Positions 8,181 through 16,813 of a stretch of DNA of 64,000 nucleotides are shown piece after piece. How positions within the stretch are numbered: the stretch's first letter is position 1; every line of letters begins with the position of its first letter. Both the position numbers and the translations under genes were made by a program. Source of the DNA: an uncultured Latescibacterota bacterium (GTDB lineage: Bacteria; Latescibacterota; UBA2968; UBA8231); the NCBI GenBank assembly GCA_958295495.1, contig OY282352.1, positions 434,001 through 498,000 of the forward strand, read 5' to 3'. Below the pieces are notes generated by a model. That model did not search any database and had not been told where the DNA came from. It worked only from the letters and a program-made list of their open reading frames with translations.

Positions 8181-9536
8181 ATGAAGATGAAGCCAGAGAC
8201 AAAGAAGGTCGAGGAGATTCTTGAGCTGCTCTCGAACCACATGCTCATTGTCAATTCCGAGTACCAGCGTGGTGCTGTGTGGACGGATGCTCAAAAAAAG
8301 AAACTCATTGACTCAGTACTGCGTGAATATCCTATACCCCTGATCTATCTGCACTACATCAAAAGGCAGGCTGGAGGGCACATGCGCGAAGATTTTGAAG
8401 TTATTGATGGCCAACAACGATTGAACGCGCTTCACGAATTTAGAGAAGGTGCCTTCAAGTTGCTTGATCCGATCCGGGACGATACCGAGGCGCGATTCCC
8501 AGCGTTCGTAAAGGACGAACCCTGCCTTTGGGGCGGAAAGGACTTCGAGCACCTCGACGAAGAGATCCGCGAGCGCTTTCTGGCGACACCGCTCTCGGTG
8601 GTCATGATTGAGACGGATAACCCGGATGAAGCACGGGACCTATTCATCCGCTTGCAGGCAGGCATGCCGTTGAATCCCCAAGAGCAGCGCGACGCTTGGC
8701 CTGGCAAGTTCACAGAGTTCGTCCTCAAAACTGGCGGTAAGCCAGAAATCAACCGCTACCCTGGGCACGATTTTTTTATAAAACTCATGGGAGCACACAA
8801 TATGGGACGCGGGAAGTTCCGGCAGTTAGCGGCACAGATGGCCATGCTGTTTTTCAAGCGAAGGAAGACCAATGGGCAAAGCCTTTGCGACATCAATCGT
8901 CGAGAGATCGACGCATTCTATTACGAGCATCTTGGGTTTGATGCCTCGGCAGAGGATCCGATGCGTTTCGTAAAGGTTCTGGACAAACTTGCCGAGTTGC
9001 TCGGAGACAAGAAACGGAAAAAGCTACTCGCACATGAAGCTATCCATCTCATGTTGCTCATGGATGCCCTTCTTGACGATTATACCCGATCATGGGAGAA
9101 TAATTTTGCTGCTGCGTTTGACCGGTTTCGCGAGAATTTAACGGAGGCCAAGCTGACGCGGAACGACGATTTCCCCGACGAATACTGGTTGAGGTATGGC
9201 CAGCTAACCCGCGTGAATTCTGACCGCGCAGACACCATTAAACGGAGGCACGAGTTCTTCGTATCTAAGATGCGGGAAGATCTCCAACCTGTTCCTAAAG
9301 ATCCCAGACGCAGATTCGGTGAAATCGAGCGCGAACTAATTTATCATCGCTGCAAGAAGTGTTGCGCTGTTTGTAGGAGCGAAGTTCTGTGGGAAGAAGC
9401 GGAGTACCACCATGTCGAAGAGCACTCGAAGGGTGGAGCAACCCACCCATCGAACGGCGTACTCGTCCACTCAGAGTGTCATCCAAAGGGGCAAGCTGCT
9501 GTGGAATTCGCGGAGAAGTTCAAAAGACCGATATAG
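8181..9536 (+). CDS. DUF262 (ParB/Srx-like) protein with C-terminal HNH nuclease
   Basis: A 451-residue protein starting at ATG 8181 behind AAGGAGA. The N-terminal DUF262 domain shows EYQRGAVWTDAQKKKLIDS and the nucleotide-binding motif IDGQQRLNALHEF (about residue 75). The C-terminus is a zinc HNH endonuclease: CKKCCAVC (about 391-398), EYHHVEEHSKGG (about 410) and VLVHSECH. DUF262-nuclease combinations include modification-dependent restriction enzymes such as GmrSD and the phosphorothioation-linked SspE, although those carry DUF1524 rather than this HNH type. Accessory context (lower-GC neighbours, toxin-antitoxin debris) favours a defence role. Probable solo defence nuclease; unproven. 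Confidence 0.82.
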   Translation: MKMKPETKKVEEILELLSNHMLIVNSEYQRGAVWTDAQKKKLIDSVLREYPIPLIYLHYIKRQAGGHMREDFEVIDGQQRLNALHEFREGAFKLLDPIRDDTEARFPAFVKDEPCLWGGKDFEHLDEEIRERFLATPLSVVMIETDNPDEARDLFIRLQAGMPLNPQEQRDAWPGKFTEFVLKTGGKPEINRYPGHDFFIKLMGAHNMGRGKFRQLAAQMAMLFFKRRKTNGQSLCDINRREIDAFYYEHLGFDASAEDPMRFVKVLDKLAELLGDKKRKKLLAHEAIHLMLLMDALLDDYTRSWENNFAAAFDRFRENLTEAKLTRNDDFPDEYWLRYGQLTRVNSDRADTIKRRHEFFVSKMREDLQPVPKDPRRRFGEIERELIYHRCKKCCAVCRSEVLWEEAEYHHVEEHSKGGATHPSNGVLVHSECHPKGQAAVEFAEKFKRPI

Positions 9537-10021
9537 GAAAGAGGAGGCAGCATAATCGCTGTAGACTGCATTCAAGTGAAGCTGTAGTGGAGGGAACCGT
9601 AAGACATCTTCATCGTGTCTGATTTCAACTAAGAAATCAAGGGGACTTTTACGCAGTCGGCCAAATATGAGAAGGCGGCCTTGGTCGTCGTCCGGCGTAC
9701 GATCCCCGTGCGAGGGACTTGAGATAGCGCAAGCACCGCGAGGCATGAGGACAAGCTGAGTTTGCACGGCAGCGAATCGAAGAAGGGGCCGATGTTGACT
9801 GGGTAACCGAGTTGGCGAAGGCCGTTGGCTTCTTCTCGGTATGGATGACTGTATTTGCCGATGATTCTCAGATATGTGATCGCCTGTGACAGAGTTTTCC
9901 GGGGACGCGATGAAAGGCAACTTCACCATGTGTGATGACTATGATACAGATTAGATTGAAAGCGCCCCCGGCATAGGAAAATTGGCCGGGTATTTTTTTG
10001 AAAAATAGGAAGGGGAAAGCG
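9537..10021. other. Gene-poor stretch with probable pseudogene debris
   Basis: About 480 bases with no intact gene. One short plus-strand reading (about 9789-9889) gives protein-like text including DVDWVTELAKAVGFFSVW before a stop, looking like the end of a decayed gene, but it has no start and no recognised family. It sits between a defence-type gene and a truncated gene and is best read as decayed accessory DNA. Confidence 0.3.
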
Positions 10022-10249
10022 ATGTATGATTTGTCCAGCATTGAAGGGCTACGTAGGGCCTGCAAGGCAGAAAAACCTGACCGGGGATGGCGTGAGAATA
10101 TACAAGAATTTTTAGAGAAGGTTGAGGCATACTCCTTGGAGGAGCGTAAAAGAACGGAGTTTCACCGGCTCATTTGGGATGAGAATATCATCGTAGATGC
10201 AAATCACACGCTACGTGATTTAGAATTATCTAAAGCTAGTTGCGATTGA
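10022..10249 (+). CDS. Short hypothetical protein, probable N-terminal fragment
   Basis: A 75-residue reading frame from ATG 10022, preceded by AGGAAGGGGAAA. The sequence (MYDLSSIEGLRRACK...RGWRENIQEFLEKVEAYSLEERKRTEFHRLIWDEN) is helical and charged and looks like the front end of a longer protein that is cut off after WDEN, where the last 20 residues lose protein-like character. It ends convergently against the GIY-YIG gene. I do not recognise the family; a truncated remnant of a defence-type gene is a guess from context. Confidence 0.45.
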   Translation: MYDLSSIEGLRRACKAEKPDRGWRENIQEFLEKVEAYSLEERKRTEFHRLIWDENIIVDANHTLRDLELSKASCD

Positions 10250-11216
10250 GACCCTCTTTACCTCGACTGAGAAGGATTTCTTTCCAGAAATTCTCACGGT
10301 CAATAATTACCCTATTGGGTGTGTATATTGAATGATGTTCCAGAAGCGCGAAGCGAAGATTGGCCCGGTAGTAAGCCATATTGGGGGTTCCTTTTACCAA
10401 TTCTCGAAGTCCGGCATTGCCCCCATGGCCCGAGGCAACGTAGTCACTCCACCTAGACCAAATACCCGCCTCACCATCAGCTAAGCCGACATAGCGTTTA
10501 CTCGTGAGCGTATCGGTTATGAGGTAAATGCCCTTCACGCTCTGGAGTGCTGCCTTCCAGTCCGGTCTACCATTTTTGACTATCGATTCAAGCTCATTAA
10601 AGGATAGATTAATGCCTTCGTAACCGGGGAAACTGCGCCCAGAGTAAGGTTCGCGCAGAATTTCCGCGACTTCAAAATTGTCGTAGTGATTCTCGAAATT
10701 CACGCGAGTCGCATGTGCGCGATAGGAAGAGAGCAGTTTTAACCGACCGATAAAGGGCGCTCCATTCTCGGTTAGTTCTACTTTATAGCAATTCTTGTGT
10801 CGGGCGATAACGCGGAAGATACCGCCGAACAGCCAAGTGTCCTCCTCATGGTAGAATCTCATTAGCGAAAAAATGAAAGTCCGGTTGAAGTCGTTATAGT
10901 TCGGACGGTATTCCTGCCAGTCTTGCCATGCCAACCGGTCGCGCACCCATTCGTCCAAGGGTTCGGTCTTCGAATTCCGGCGAGCAGAATGGACCTTGTC
11001 ATCATCTTCGTTTTTGACCGAGCGAGCAAAATGGACCTTGTAATCATCCACTTTTTCGATCGGCCAAATGTCTCGCAGAAGAATCCTGTCGACGGAATAG
11101 GCATTAACATATATGCGCTTTTGGACTTGATTGATTCGTTTGGCTTGAGAAATATCCAGCACCTTTGTTAGGTCTTCGCCCGCTGCAAATTTCTCGTCGA
11201 ACTCAGTGGCCTTCAT
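10236..11216 (-). CDS. Chimera: BrnA-like antitoxin start fused to GIY-YIG nuclease domain protein
   Basis: A 326-residue protein starting at ATG 11216, overlapping the end of the BrnT-like gene exactly as a BrnA antitoxin would. Residues 1 to about 38 (MKATEFDEKFAAGEDL...LDISQAKR) match the opening of BrnA antitoxins, but the usual DNA-binding C-terminus is absent. Instead the frame continues into an unrelated protein (RILLRDIWPIEKVDDYKVHFAR...) ending in a GIY-YIG domain: VKGIYLIT (about 225) and KRYVGLADG (about 239), then a WSRW helix. An imperfect tandem duplication (KVHFAR / KVHSAR) lies at about residues 62-82. The fused product may neither bind DNA nor neutralise BrnT. Confidence 0.75.
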   Translation of the reverse strand: MKATEFDEKFAAGEDLTKVLDISQAKRINQVQKRIYVNAYSVDRILLRDIWPIEKVDDYKVHFARSVKNEDDDKVHSARRNSKTEPLDEWVRDRLAWQDWQEYRPNYNDFNRTFIFSLMRFYHEEDTWLFGGIFRVIARHKNCYKVELTENGAPFIGRLKLLSSYRAHATRVNFENHYDNFEVAEILREPYSGRSFPGYEGINLSFNELESIVKNGRPDWKAALQSVKGIYLITDTLTSKRYVGLADGEAGIWSRWSDYVASGHGGNAGLRELVKGTPNMAYYRANLRFALLEHHSIYTPNRVIIDRENFWKEILLSRGKEGLNRN

Positions 11217-11466
11217 AGAGTCTGATCTCCTCTTGGCGTGCCCGCCGCACAGAAATAATCCTAATTGCATCGCCGCGATATGTTATCACACCAGACCAAT
11301 GCTTGTCGGCAATGCGACCGATCACCAAGTAGCGTGGTTCATCGGTGGTCCGGGCTGGAATTTCGAGCAACGCTGAGTCGTTCCACAAGATCTGAGCTGC
11401 AACGAAATCGATGCCGTGTTTTTCTTTATTGGCATGGCTTTTCTCAGGGTCGAACTCGAATTCCAT
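11203..11466 (-). CDS. brnT: BrnT family toxin
   Basis: An 87-residue BrnT-type ribonuclease toxin (RelE-like fold). It starts at ATG 11466 (MEFEFDPEKSHANKEKHGIDF), the canonical BrnT opening; further motifs are DEPRYLVIGR and IRIISVRRARQEE near the C-terminus. BrnT normally cleaves RNA and is held in check by BrnA, encoded directly downstream. Here the downstream gene has only the BrnA N-terminus fused to a GIY-YIG protein, so toxin control is uncertain: the toxin may be weakly active, silent, or neutralised elsewhere. Overlap with the downstream start is 14 bases. Confidence 0.85.
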   Translation of the reverse strand: MEFEFDPEKSHANKEKHGIDFVAAQILWNDSALLEIPARTTDEPRYLVIGRIADKHWSGVITYRGDAIRIISVRRARQEEIRLYEGH

Positions 11467-11642
11467 AGATAGATAATAGAAAATAACAGACAATTTGTCT
11501 AAATTTGTACTATGCCTGACGGCCTAGACCTGCGTTTGTCATGGTAGTAGGTAATGGCCGCTAGCCGCTCCTTGTGCCCTGTCGCTCTGCGTCGTAACTT
11601 AGCAAAAAAACGAGACTTAGCCTAACAAAGGACGCTTCCAAT

Positions 11643-13067
11643 ATGACGTCTCCCAACATCCTCTGGATTTGCACGGATCAGCAGCGCTACGACACAATCG
11701 GCGCGCTCGGTTATTCCCACGTCGATACGCCCCACGTCGATCGGCTGGTCGCCGAGGGCGTGGCCTTTACCCACGCCTATTGCCAAAGCCCGATCTGCAC
11801 GCCGAGCCGTGCGAGTTTTCTCACCGGCCAGTACGCCAGTGCCGTCCACATCAATGGCAATGGCCTCGATAGTTTTCCCGACCACCCGCCGCTGGTCACG
11901 CGGATGTTGGCCGAGGCCGGGTATGACTGCGGCCTGATTGGCAAGCTGCACTTGGCCAGCGCCCATCGCCGCATTGAGCCGCGAGTCAATGACGGGTATC
12001 GCTATTGGGAATACAGCCACGCGCCCCGCGACGACTGGCCGCAGGGGCACGGTTATGCCGACTGGGTGCGGGAAAAGGGAGAAGTCTTAGGCGAGTTGAT
12101 GAAGCAATATCCCCATGGGCTGCCCGCCGAGTTCCACCAGACGACGTGGTGCGCCGAGAAAACCATTGAGTTTATGAGCCAAAAGCGCGACGGCCCTTGG
12201 CTGGCCAGCGTCAATATATACGACCCGCATCCGCCGTTTAACCCGCCGCAGAGCTATCGCGACCGCTTTGACCCCGCAGCCATGCCCGGGCCGCTTTTTG
12301 CCGACAGCGATTTGGCGCAGCAGGAAAAGCTAGCGGCCATTGATTTCCAGTCCAAGGGGCGGCGGCCCGATCAACTCGACATTCGCGACCCCTTGCACCA
12401 AGACCGGCCCACGCCTGGGGCCGATGCTCATGTGTTGCAGGCGGCTTATTGCGCGATGATCAAGCAGATTGACGATCAAGTGGGCAGGATGCTGGCCGCA
12501 CTCGCAGACACCGGACAGCGCGACAACACGGTGGTGATTTTTACGTCCGACCACGGCGAAATGCTCGGCGACCACGGGCTGATCCAAAAGGGATGCCGCT
12601 TTTACGAGGGCTTGGTGCGGGTGCCGCTGATTTTTTCTTGGCCGGGGCACTTTGAGGAAGGCTTGGTGCGCGGCGATCTGGTCGAGTTGACCGACAAAGC
12701 GCCGACGCTTCTGGAACTGGCCGGACTGGAGGTGCCGGAGCGGATGACTGGCCGCTCGCTCGTGCCGATTTTGCGCGGCGAGAGCGCGGCACCCCACCGC
12801 GACTTTGTCCGCTGCGAGTACTACGACGCGCTAGACGCGCCCGATGGAACCTTTGCTACCATGTACCGCGACGAGCGCTACAAGTTAGTGCTCTACCACG
12901 GGCACGACTTGGGCGAGCTGTACGACTTGGAAGAGGACCCAGATGAGTTTGAAAACATGTGGGATGAGCCACAAGCGCAACCGCTCAAATTGGCGCTGAT
13001 GCAGAAGAGCTTCGACGCGTCAATGCTGGCGATGGACCGGGGGCCCCGGCGCGTGGGGCCGATGTGA
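11643..13067 (+). CDS. Sulfatase (formylglycine-dependent)
   Basis: A 474-residue alkaline-phosphatase-superfamily sulfatase, cytoplasmic as read (no signal peptide). It begins NILWICTDQQRYDTIG with the metal-binding Asp, and has the C-T-P-S-R signature at 52-56 (Cys52 is converted to formylglycine), GLIGKLHL, TSDHGEMLGDHG (second metal site) and a C-terminal subdomain with YKLVLYHGHDLGELYDLEEDP. Substrate unknown; in this kind of genome, sulfated polysaccharides or sugar sulfates are likely. AAAGGA precedes the ATG. The fdhD gene starts inside its stop codon (TGATG), an unexpected pairing. Confidence 0.92.
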   Translation: MTSPNILWICTDQQRYDTIGALGYSHVDTPHVDRLVAEGVAFTHAYCQSPICTPSRASFLTGQYASAVHINGNGLDSFPDHPPLVTRMLAEAGYDCGLIGKLHLASAHRRIEPRVNDGYRYWEYSHAPRDDWPQGHGYADWVREKGEVLGELMKQYPHGLPAEFHQTTWCAEKTIEFMSQKRDGPWLASVNIYDPHPPFNPPQSYRDRFDPAAMPGPLFADSDLAQQEKLAAIDFQSKGRRPDQLDIRDPLHQDRPTPGADAHVLQAAYCAMIKQIDDQVGRMLAALADTGQRDNTVVIFTSDHGEMLGDHGLIQKGCRFYEGLVRVPLIFSWPGHFEEGLVRGDLVELTDKAPTLLELAGLEVPERMTGRSLVPILRGESAAPHRDFVRCEYYDALDAPDGTFATMYRDERYKLVLYHGHDLGELYDLEEDPDEFENMWDEPQAQPLKLALMQKSFDASMLAMDRGPRRVGPM

Positions 13068-13882
13068 TGGAGCGGCAGCAGCGGGTGACAGAGCGGCCGA
13101 TCTGGCGATTCCGCGAGGCGGACAAAGCGGCCGCAGACGATCCAGTAACGGTCGAGGAGCCGCTGGAGATCCGCGTGGAGGAGACCCCGATCGCGGTGGT
13201 CATGCGCACCCCGCGCCACGACTTTGAGCTGGCGGCCGGCTTCTTGTGTACCGAGGGCCTGATCCAATCGCCGTGCGAGTTGGGCACAATCTCGTACTGC
13301 ACGGCCGCGGAGCCGCCCAACGAGGAGAATATCGTCGAGGTCAAGCTGGCCGCTGGCGTGGACTTTGATCGGCAGCGGCTCCAGCGCAACTTCTACGCCT
13401 CGTCGAGCTGCGGAGTCTGCGGCAAGGCCAGCATTGAGGCCATCACCTGCGAGGCCCCCGCGCTGACGGGCGATTTTACCGTGCCGCTAGCCATGCTCTA
13501 CGGCCTCGGTGACCGCATGCGCCAAGCACAGGACGTATTCGAGCAAACCGGCTCGCTGCACGCGGCGGCCCTGTTTGATCAGGCGGGCGGCTTGCTCCTT
13601 CTGCGAGAGGACGTGGGTCGGCACAACGCGGTTGACAAGCTCATCGGCCACTACGCGCTGCGCAACGAGCCGGTGCCAGCGAAGAGCGTGCTGATGGTCA
13701 GCGGGCGCACCAGCTTTGAGATCGTGCAAAAGGCGCGGATGGCGGGGATGGCGGTAGTCGCGGCGGTATCGGCACCGTCGAGCTTGGCGGTGGACTTGGC
13801 GCGGGAATCGGGTATGACGCTGTTGGGATTTTTGCGCGGGCGCGGGTTTAATGTGTATGCGGGGGGAGAGCGGATTGGTTGA
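13067..13882 (+). CDS. fdhD: Formate dehydrogenase accessory sulfurtransferase FdhD
   Basis: A 271-residue FdhD family protein. It passes sulfur from a cysteine desulfurase to the molybdenum/tungsten bis-MGD cofactor of formate dehydrogenase. The redox motif SSSCGVCGKAS (Cys pair about residues 114 and 117) is present, together with RTPRHDFELAAGFLCTEG and LREDVGRHNAVDKLIG. ATG 13067 overlaps the sulfatase stop; an in-frame GTG is three bases earlier. Its client is almost certainly the selenocysteine-type formate dehydrogenase encoded near 25.8-30.2 kb in this same window. Confidence 0.93.
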   Translation: MERQQRVTERPIWRFREADKAAADDPVTVEEPLEIRVEETPIAVVMRTPRHDFELAAGFLCTEGLIQSPCELGTISYCTAAEPPNEENIVEVKLAAGVDFDRQRLQRNFYASSSCGVCGKASIEAITCEAPALTGDFTVPLAMLYGLGDRMRQAQDVFEQTGSLHAAALFDQAGGLLLLREDVGRHNAVDKLIGHYALRNEPVPAKSVLMVSGRTSFEIVQKARMAGMAVVAAVSAPSSLAVDLARESGMTLLGFLRGRGFNVYAGGERIG

Positions 13883-13977
13883 CGAACCTCGGGTCTCCCG
13901 TTATTCTCCAAAATTACGACCGGATCGACAAGATCAATCATTTACTGACGAAATGCTAATGATACTGAGGAACTACA

Positions 13978-14622
13978 ATGTCGGAAACAAGCTTTCGCGA
14001 ACTGCTCGTTCAAATTATCGAATTGTACAAAGAAAGAAGGAAAGTCGATAAGGAGCTAGAAGAAAAAAAAGAGGCGATACGTCAGCACTCAGGGGGTAAA
14101 AAGCGCCAGTTCTCTATTTTAGGCTTTGGCAAGGTTTCCGTGGCGGCCAAAAGAACTAAAGGCTTTGAGGTGGATCTTGAAAGCTTGAACAACCTTAACC
14201 GGGAACAACTCGATTGGCTCATCAACAAGAATGTATTGAGACTTTCGTTAAATAAATCAGTTTTTAAGTCGCTCAATAAAAAAGCTAAGAAACGCATCTT
14301 GGCCACGGGATGCATTAAGCAGGTCGAATATGAAGATGGCCAGCTTAGCCAGCGGGTCTCCATAAGGGTTGAGGAGAATGAGGAAACTCGTAACACTAGG
14401 AATATCCATGACTCCAACCTCCCAAATAGCCGGGATGTAACTGATATTAAAGAAGAAGAAGAAATCGACGCAGGGTATGATGACGATGAAGAGTATGATG
14501 ACGATGAAGACTTGATCGCAAGGAACCCTGACCTTGATGACTATCTCGACGAAGCGGGACGGTCCCAAGAAGAAGGCTGGCCCTACGCTGACTACGACGG
14601 TCCGTGGCGCGGGCGGTGGTGA
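13978..14622 (+). CDS. Hypothetical protein with acidic low-complexity tail
   Basis: A 214-residue protein of unknown family. The first third is a charged helical segment (ELYKERRKVDKELEEKKEAI, about 15-34, coiled-coil-like), followed by a compact basic middle (LGFGKVSVAAKRTKGFEVD; LNREQLDWLINKNVLRL) and a very acidic stretch (EEEEIDAGYDDDEEYDDDED, about 160-179). Base composition is lower in GC than the neighbours until the last 100 bases. It overlaps the following hypothetical gene by about 19 bases. The basic core and acidic tail could suit a nucleic-acid-associated protein, but that is speculation. Confidence 0.6.
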   Translation: MSETSFRELLVQIIELYKERRKVDKELEEKKEAIRQHSGGKKRQFSILGFGKVSVAAKRTKGFEVDLESLNNLNREQLDWLINKNVLRLSLNKSVFKSLNKKAKKRILATGCIKQVEYEDGQLSQRVSIRVEENEETRNTRNIHDSNLPNSRDVTDIKEEEEIDAGYDDDEEYDDDEDLIARNPDLDDYLDEAGRSQEEGWPYADYDGPWRGRW

Positions 14623-15146
14623 AGGCGGGCCAAAAGCTCAAGCTCAAACCGGCGATAGAATGGCACCGCGACACCTGCACTGAGACGCCGGAGAAGGGGC
14701 TGGCACTGGCCGCGCAGTACGAGAAGCGCTACAAGGAAAAGCTGCGCACCAATTTCGACCACTCGCATCCGGCGATCATCAAGCAGCTACGGCCCGCCAA
14801 TTTCTGGGAGCGCATCGCCGAGTACCGCCCGGACCTGCTCAAAATGAGCGAGTTGATCCACTTCCGCACCTTTACCGGTAGCCACTGCCAAACGCCGGTC
14901 ACCAATGGCCGCGGGGTGCTGGACGCGGATTTTATCACTTGGCGCGACAACTTCCTCAAGCACTTGCTCTACCATTGGGTCAAGGGACAGCGCGGTGCCA
15001 CCGAGCTGTGGGCGGTCGTCGAGCTGGGGCCGAAGGGTTCGGGCTACGCGCTCGACTGTTTTCCCGACGTGTGGAAGGACGCGATTGTCGCGCGCGGCGA
15101 GATCGAGAAGGAGTTCAAGGGGGCACTAAAGAAAGCGAAGAAATAG
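14604..15146 (+). CDS. Hypothetical protein
   Basis: A 180-residue soluble protein with no family that I recognise. Distinctive stretches are EYRPDLLKMSELIHFRTFTG, WRDNFLKHLLYHW and GYALDCFPDVWKDAIVARGE, ending in a Lys-rich tail. The first candidate start is GTG 14604; GTG codons at 14616 and 14619 would also serve and would remove most of the overlap with the preceding acidic-tail gene. The GC content is typical of the chromosome, unlike its neighbour, so the two may not share an origin even though they overlap. Confidence 0.55.
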   Translation: MARAVVKAGQKLKLKPAIEWHRDTCTETPEKGLALAAQYEKRYKEKLRTNFDHSHPAIIKQLRPANFWERIAEYRPDLLKMSELIHFRTFTGSHCQTPVTNGRGVLDADFITWRDNFLKHLLYHWVKGQRGATELWAVVELGPKGSGYALDCFPDVWKDAIVARGEIEKEFKGALKKAKK

Positions 15147-15210
15147 CGTTTACTCGGCAATCCAAGCCGCCACACCGGGAGCAAAATTGCGGCGAGCAGC
15201 ATCATGAACA

Positions 15211-15236
15211 GGGCCGGCGGATTGATGCGCCGGCCC
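15211..15236. terminator. GC-rich hairpin between convergent genes
   Basis: GGGCCGGCG (15211-15219) pairs perfectly with CGCCGGCCC (15228-15236) across an eight-base loop. It lies between a plus-strand gene ending at 15146 and a minus-strand gene ending at 15243. There is no T-run on either side, so it is a possible bidirectional transcription-end hairpin rather than a standard intrinsic terminator. Confidence 0.3.
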
Positions 15237-15242
15237 CTGCCA

Positions 15243-15779
15243 TCAGCAACCTTTCCACTCGCTCCGCAAAATGCCGTAGTAATGATAGTCCTGACGCACA
15301 CCTCGATTCACGCCGTGACTCTGGAACGTCCCCTCTCTAGTCATGCCGATCTTCTCCATGACGCGCCACGAACCAACATTCTCTACGTCCGCCCAAGAGT
15401 AAATCTTCGCCAATCCGAACTCCTCGAAACCCCAATTGACGACCCCACTCACAGCCTCTGTCATCAAGCCTTGATTCCAATGGGCGCGGGCGATCGAGTA
15501 ATGTAGCGAGGCGATCGAATTGGTGGCGTCAACCTGTAAATCGACGCCACCAATCACGACCCCTTGCAACTCGATTGCGAAGCTGGGTGCCTCATCCCTA
15601 TTCCGCAATATGCTACGCGCAATGAATTCCTGAGCATCCCCGAATAAGTAGGGACTAGGAACCGGAAGGAAGCGCGACCATTCAGGGTCGCTCGCGTATG
15701 CGAGCACATCGTTGACATCTCCCAACGCGAACGGACGGAGAATTAGGCGTTCAGTGCAAATGGTGTTGGGCTTGGTCAT
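15243..15779 (-). CDS. GNAT family N-acetyltransferase (RimJ/RimL type)
   Basis: A 178-residue acetyltransferase. It has the typical opening TERLILRPFALGDVNDVLAY, an acetyl-CoA-binding core (LHYSIARAHWNQGLMTEAV) and the late motif NVGSWRVMEKIGMTREG. RimJ/RimL-type members acetylate protein N-termini, small amines or antibiotics; the substrate cannot be told here. The ATG is preceded by GAGGATCA. It is a single-gene unit, convergent with the hypothetical gene ending at 15146. Confidence 0.9.
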   Translation of the reverse strand: MTKPNTICTERLILRPFALGDVNDVLAYASDPEWSRFLPVPSPYLFGDAQEFIARSILRNRDEAPSFAIELQGVVIGGVDLQVDATNSIASLHYSIARAHWNQGLMTEAVSGVVNWGFEEFGLAKIYSWADVENVGSWRVMEKIGMTREGTFQSHGVNRGVRQDYHYYGILRSEWKGC

Positions 15780-15907
15780 TGATCCTCAATCTCATCAAAA
15801 GTTCAAGGGCATCACAAGATGGCGAACCGTTTAGGACGCAATACGACATCTTGACGATCCTTGCTGTGCCAACGGACCTTGCCGCGTTGCACTTCTAACC
15901 CCGCTGT

Positions 15908-16753
15908 TCACGCGATCCCCCACGTCACGCGTCCCAACTCGCGCGACCGCTCCCGCTCGTATGCTGGATCGATGGCGAATTCGCGATCCAGCCACAATAC
16001 CTCCCGCTGCTCGGGACGCAGCGAATTGAGCAACTCAGGCGTCAGGTAGTCCCCCCACGTAAAGCGATGGTTGTCGGTTGTGTGCGGATGGAACAGCCAG
16101 TGGCTCATATACCGGCAGGCGGTGGTGCGGTTGAGCCACGTGGAGTGAAACAGCTTGGCATGGCGTACGATTAGCTGGTGGGGTTCGACCTCTAGGGAAA
16201 TCTCGTCGTCGAGGGCGACGTCTTCCCAGCCGTCGTCGGCCGGCGAACCGGGAATTCCCCGTTCCGCTCTGAGCCGGGTAGCCGTCTCTTCGAGAGCGGT
16301 GGGCGGCCCAGTGTGGCTGCCTAAAACAAGGCGCAAACACCCGTTCTCGCGCGAAGCCCCGGAGAAGTAGTGCATGAACTCCGCCCACCCCGGACCTCCG
16401 TCGATGTGCCATCCCACCGATCGGTTCGGGGCCTGCTCATTGATGCCGCCATTGCGCAGATAGATATCGCGGTCCGCGTTCAGTTGGCGGGCGAGTTCGA
16501 TGATTTCGGGATGCAGGATGATCTGCATGAACGGCAGCGAGTGATCGAGGGAACACCAGTACGAGTCTTCCAACTGCGGTCGCAGGTGAAAGTGATTCCG
16601 CTTGCTGCCATCCGCTGGCCCCTCCGTTGGATCTTGGGCCGCCTTTTCGACCGCCGCCATGCACTCCGCGGTGAGTCTTTCGGGAAACGGGCAGTCGATG
16701 ATGACGTAGCCGTCAGTGCGGTACTGCTCCAATTGTGCTTCGCTGAATTTCAT
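15908..16753 (-). CDS. Phytanoyl-CoA dioxygenase (PhyH) family protein
   Basis: A 281-residue Fe(II)/2-oxoglutarate-dependent oxygenase. The N-terminus (LEQYRTDGYVIIDCPFPERL) is typical of PhyH. The metal motif H-x-D appears in VGWHIDGGPGW (about 120-130), and the distal His is probably in RLVLGSHTGPP or in LIVRHAKLFHSTWLNRT, followed by Arg for 2-oxoglutarate. Substrate unknown; the family hydroxylates lipids and many natural products and is expanded in Poribacteria- and Latescibacteria-like genomes. GAGGAAAA precedes the ATG. It lies just downstream of an SDR gene on the same strand, probably one transcript. Confidence 0.88.
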   Translation of the reverse strand: MKFSEAQLEQYRTDGYVIIDCPFPERLTAECMAAVEKAAQDPTEGPADGSKRNHFHLRPQLEDSYWCSLDHSLPFMQIILHPEIIELARQLNADRDIYLRNGGINEQAPNRSVGWHIDGGPGWAEFMHYFSGASRENGCLRLVLGSHTGPPTALEETATRLRAERGIPGSPADDGWEDVALDDEISLEVEPHQLIVRHAKLFHSTWLNRTTACRYMSHWLFHPHTTDNHRFTWGDYLTPELLNSLRPEQREVLWLDREFAIDPAYERERSRELGRVTWGIA

Positions 16754-16813
16754 GCTGTTTTCCTCACGCGATGTGCCGTCAATGTCCTCGCTGCACAGCG
16801 CACCGGATTGCCC

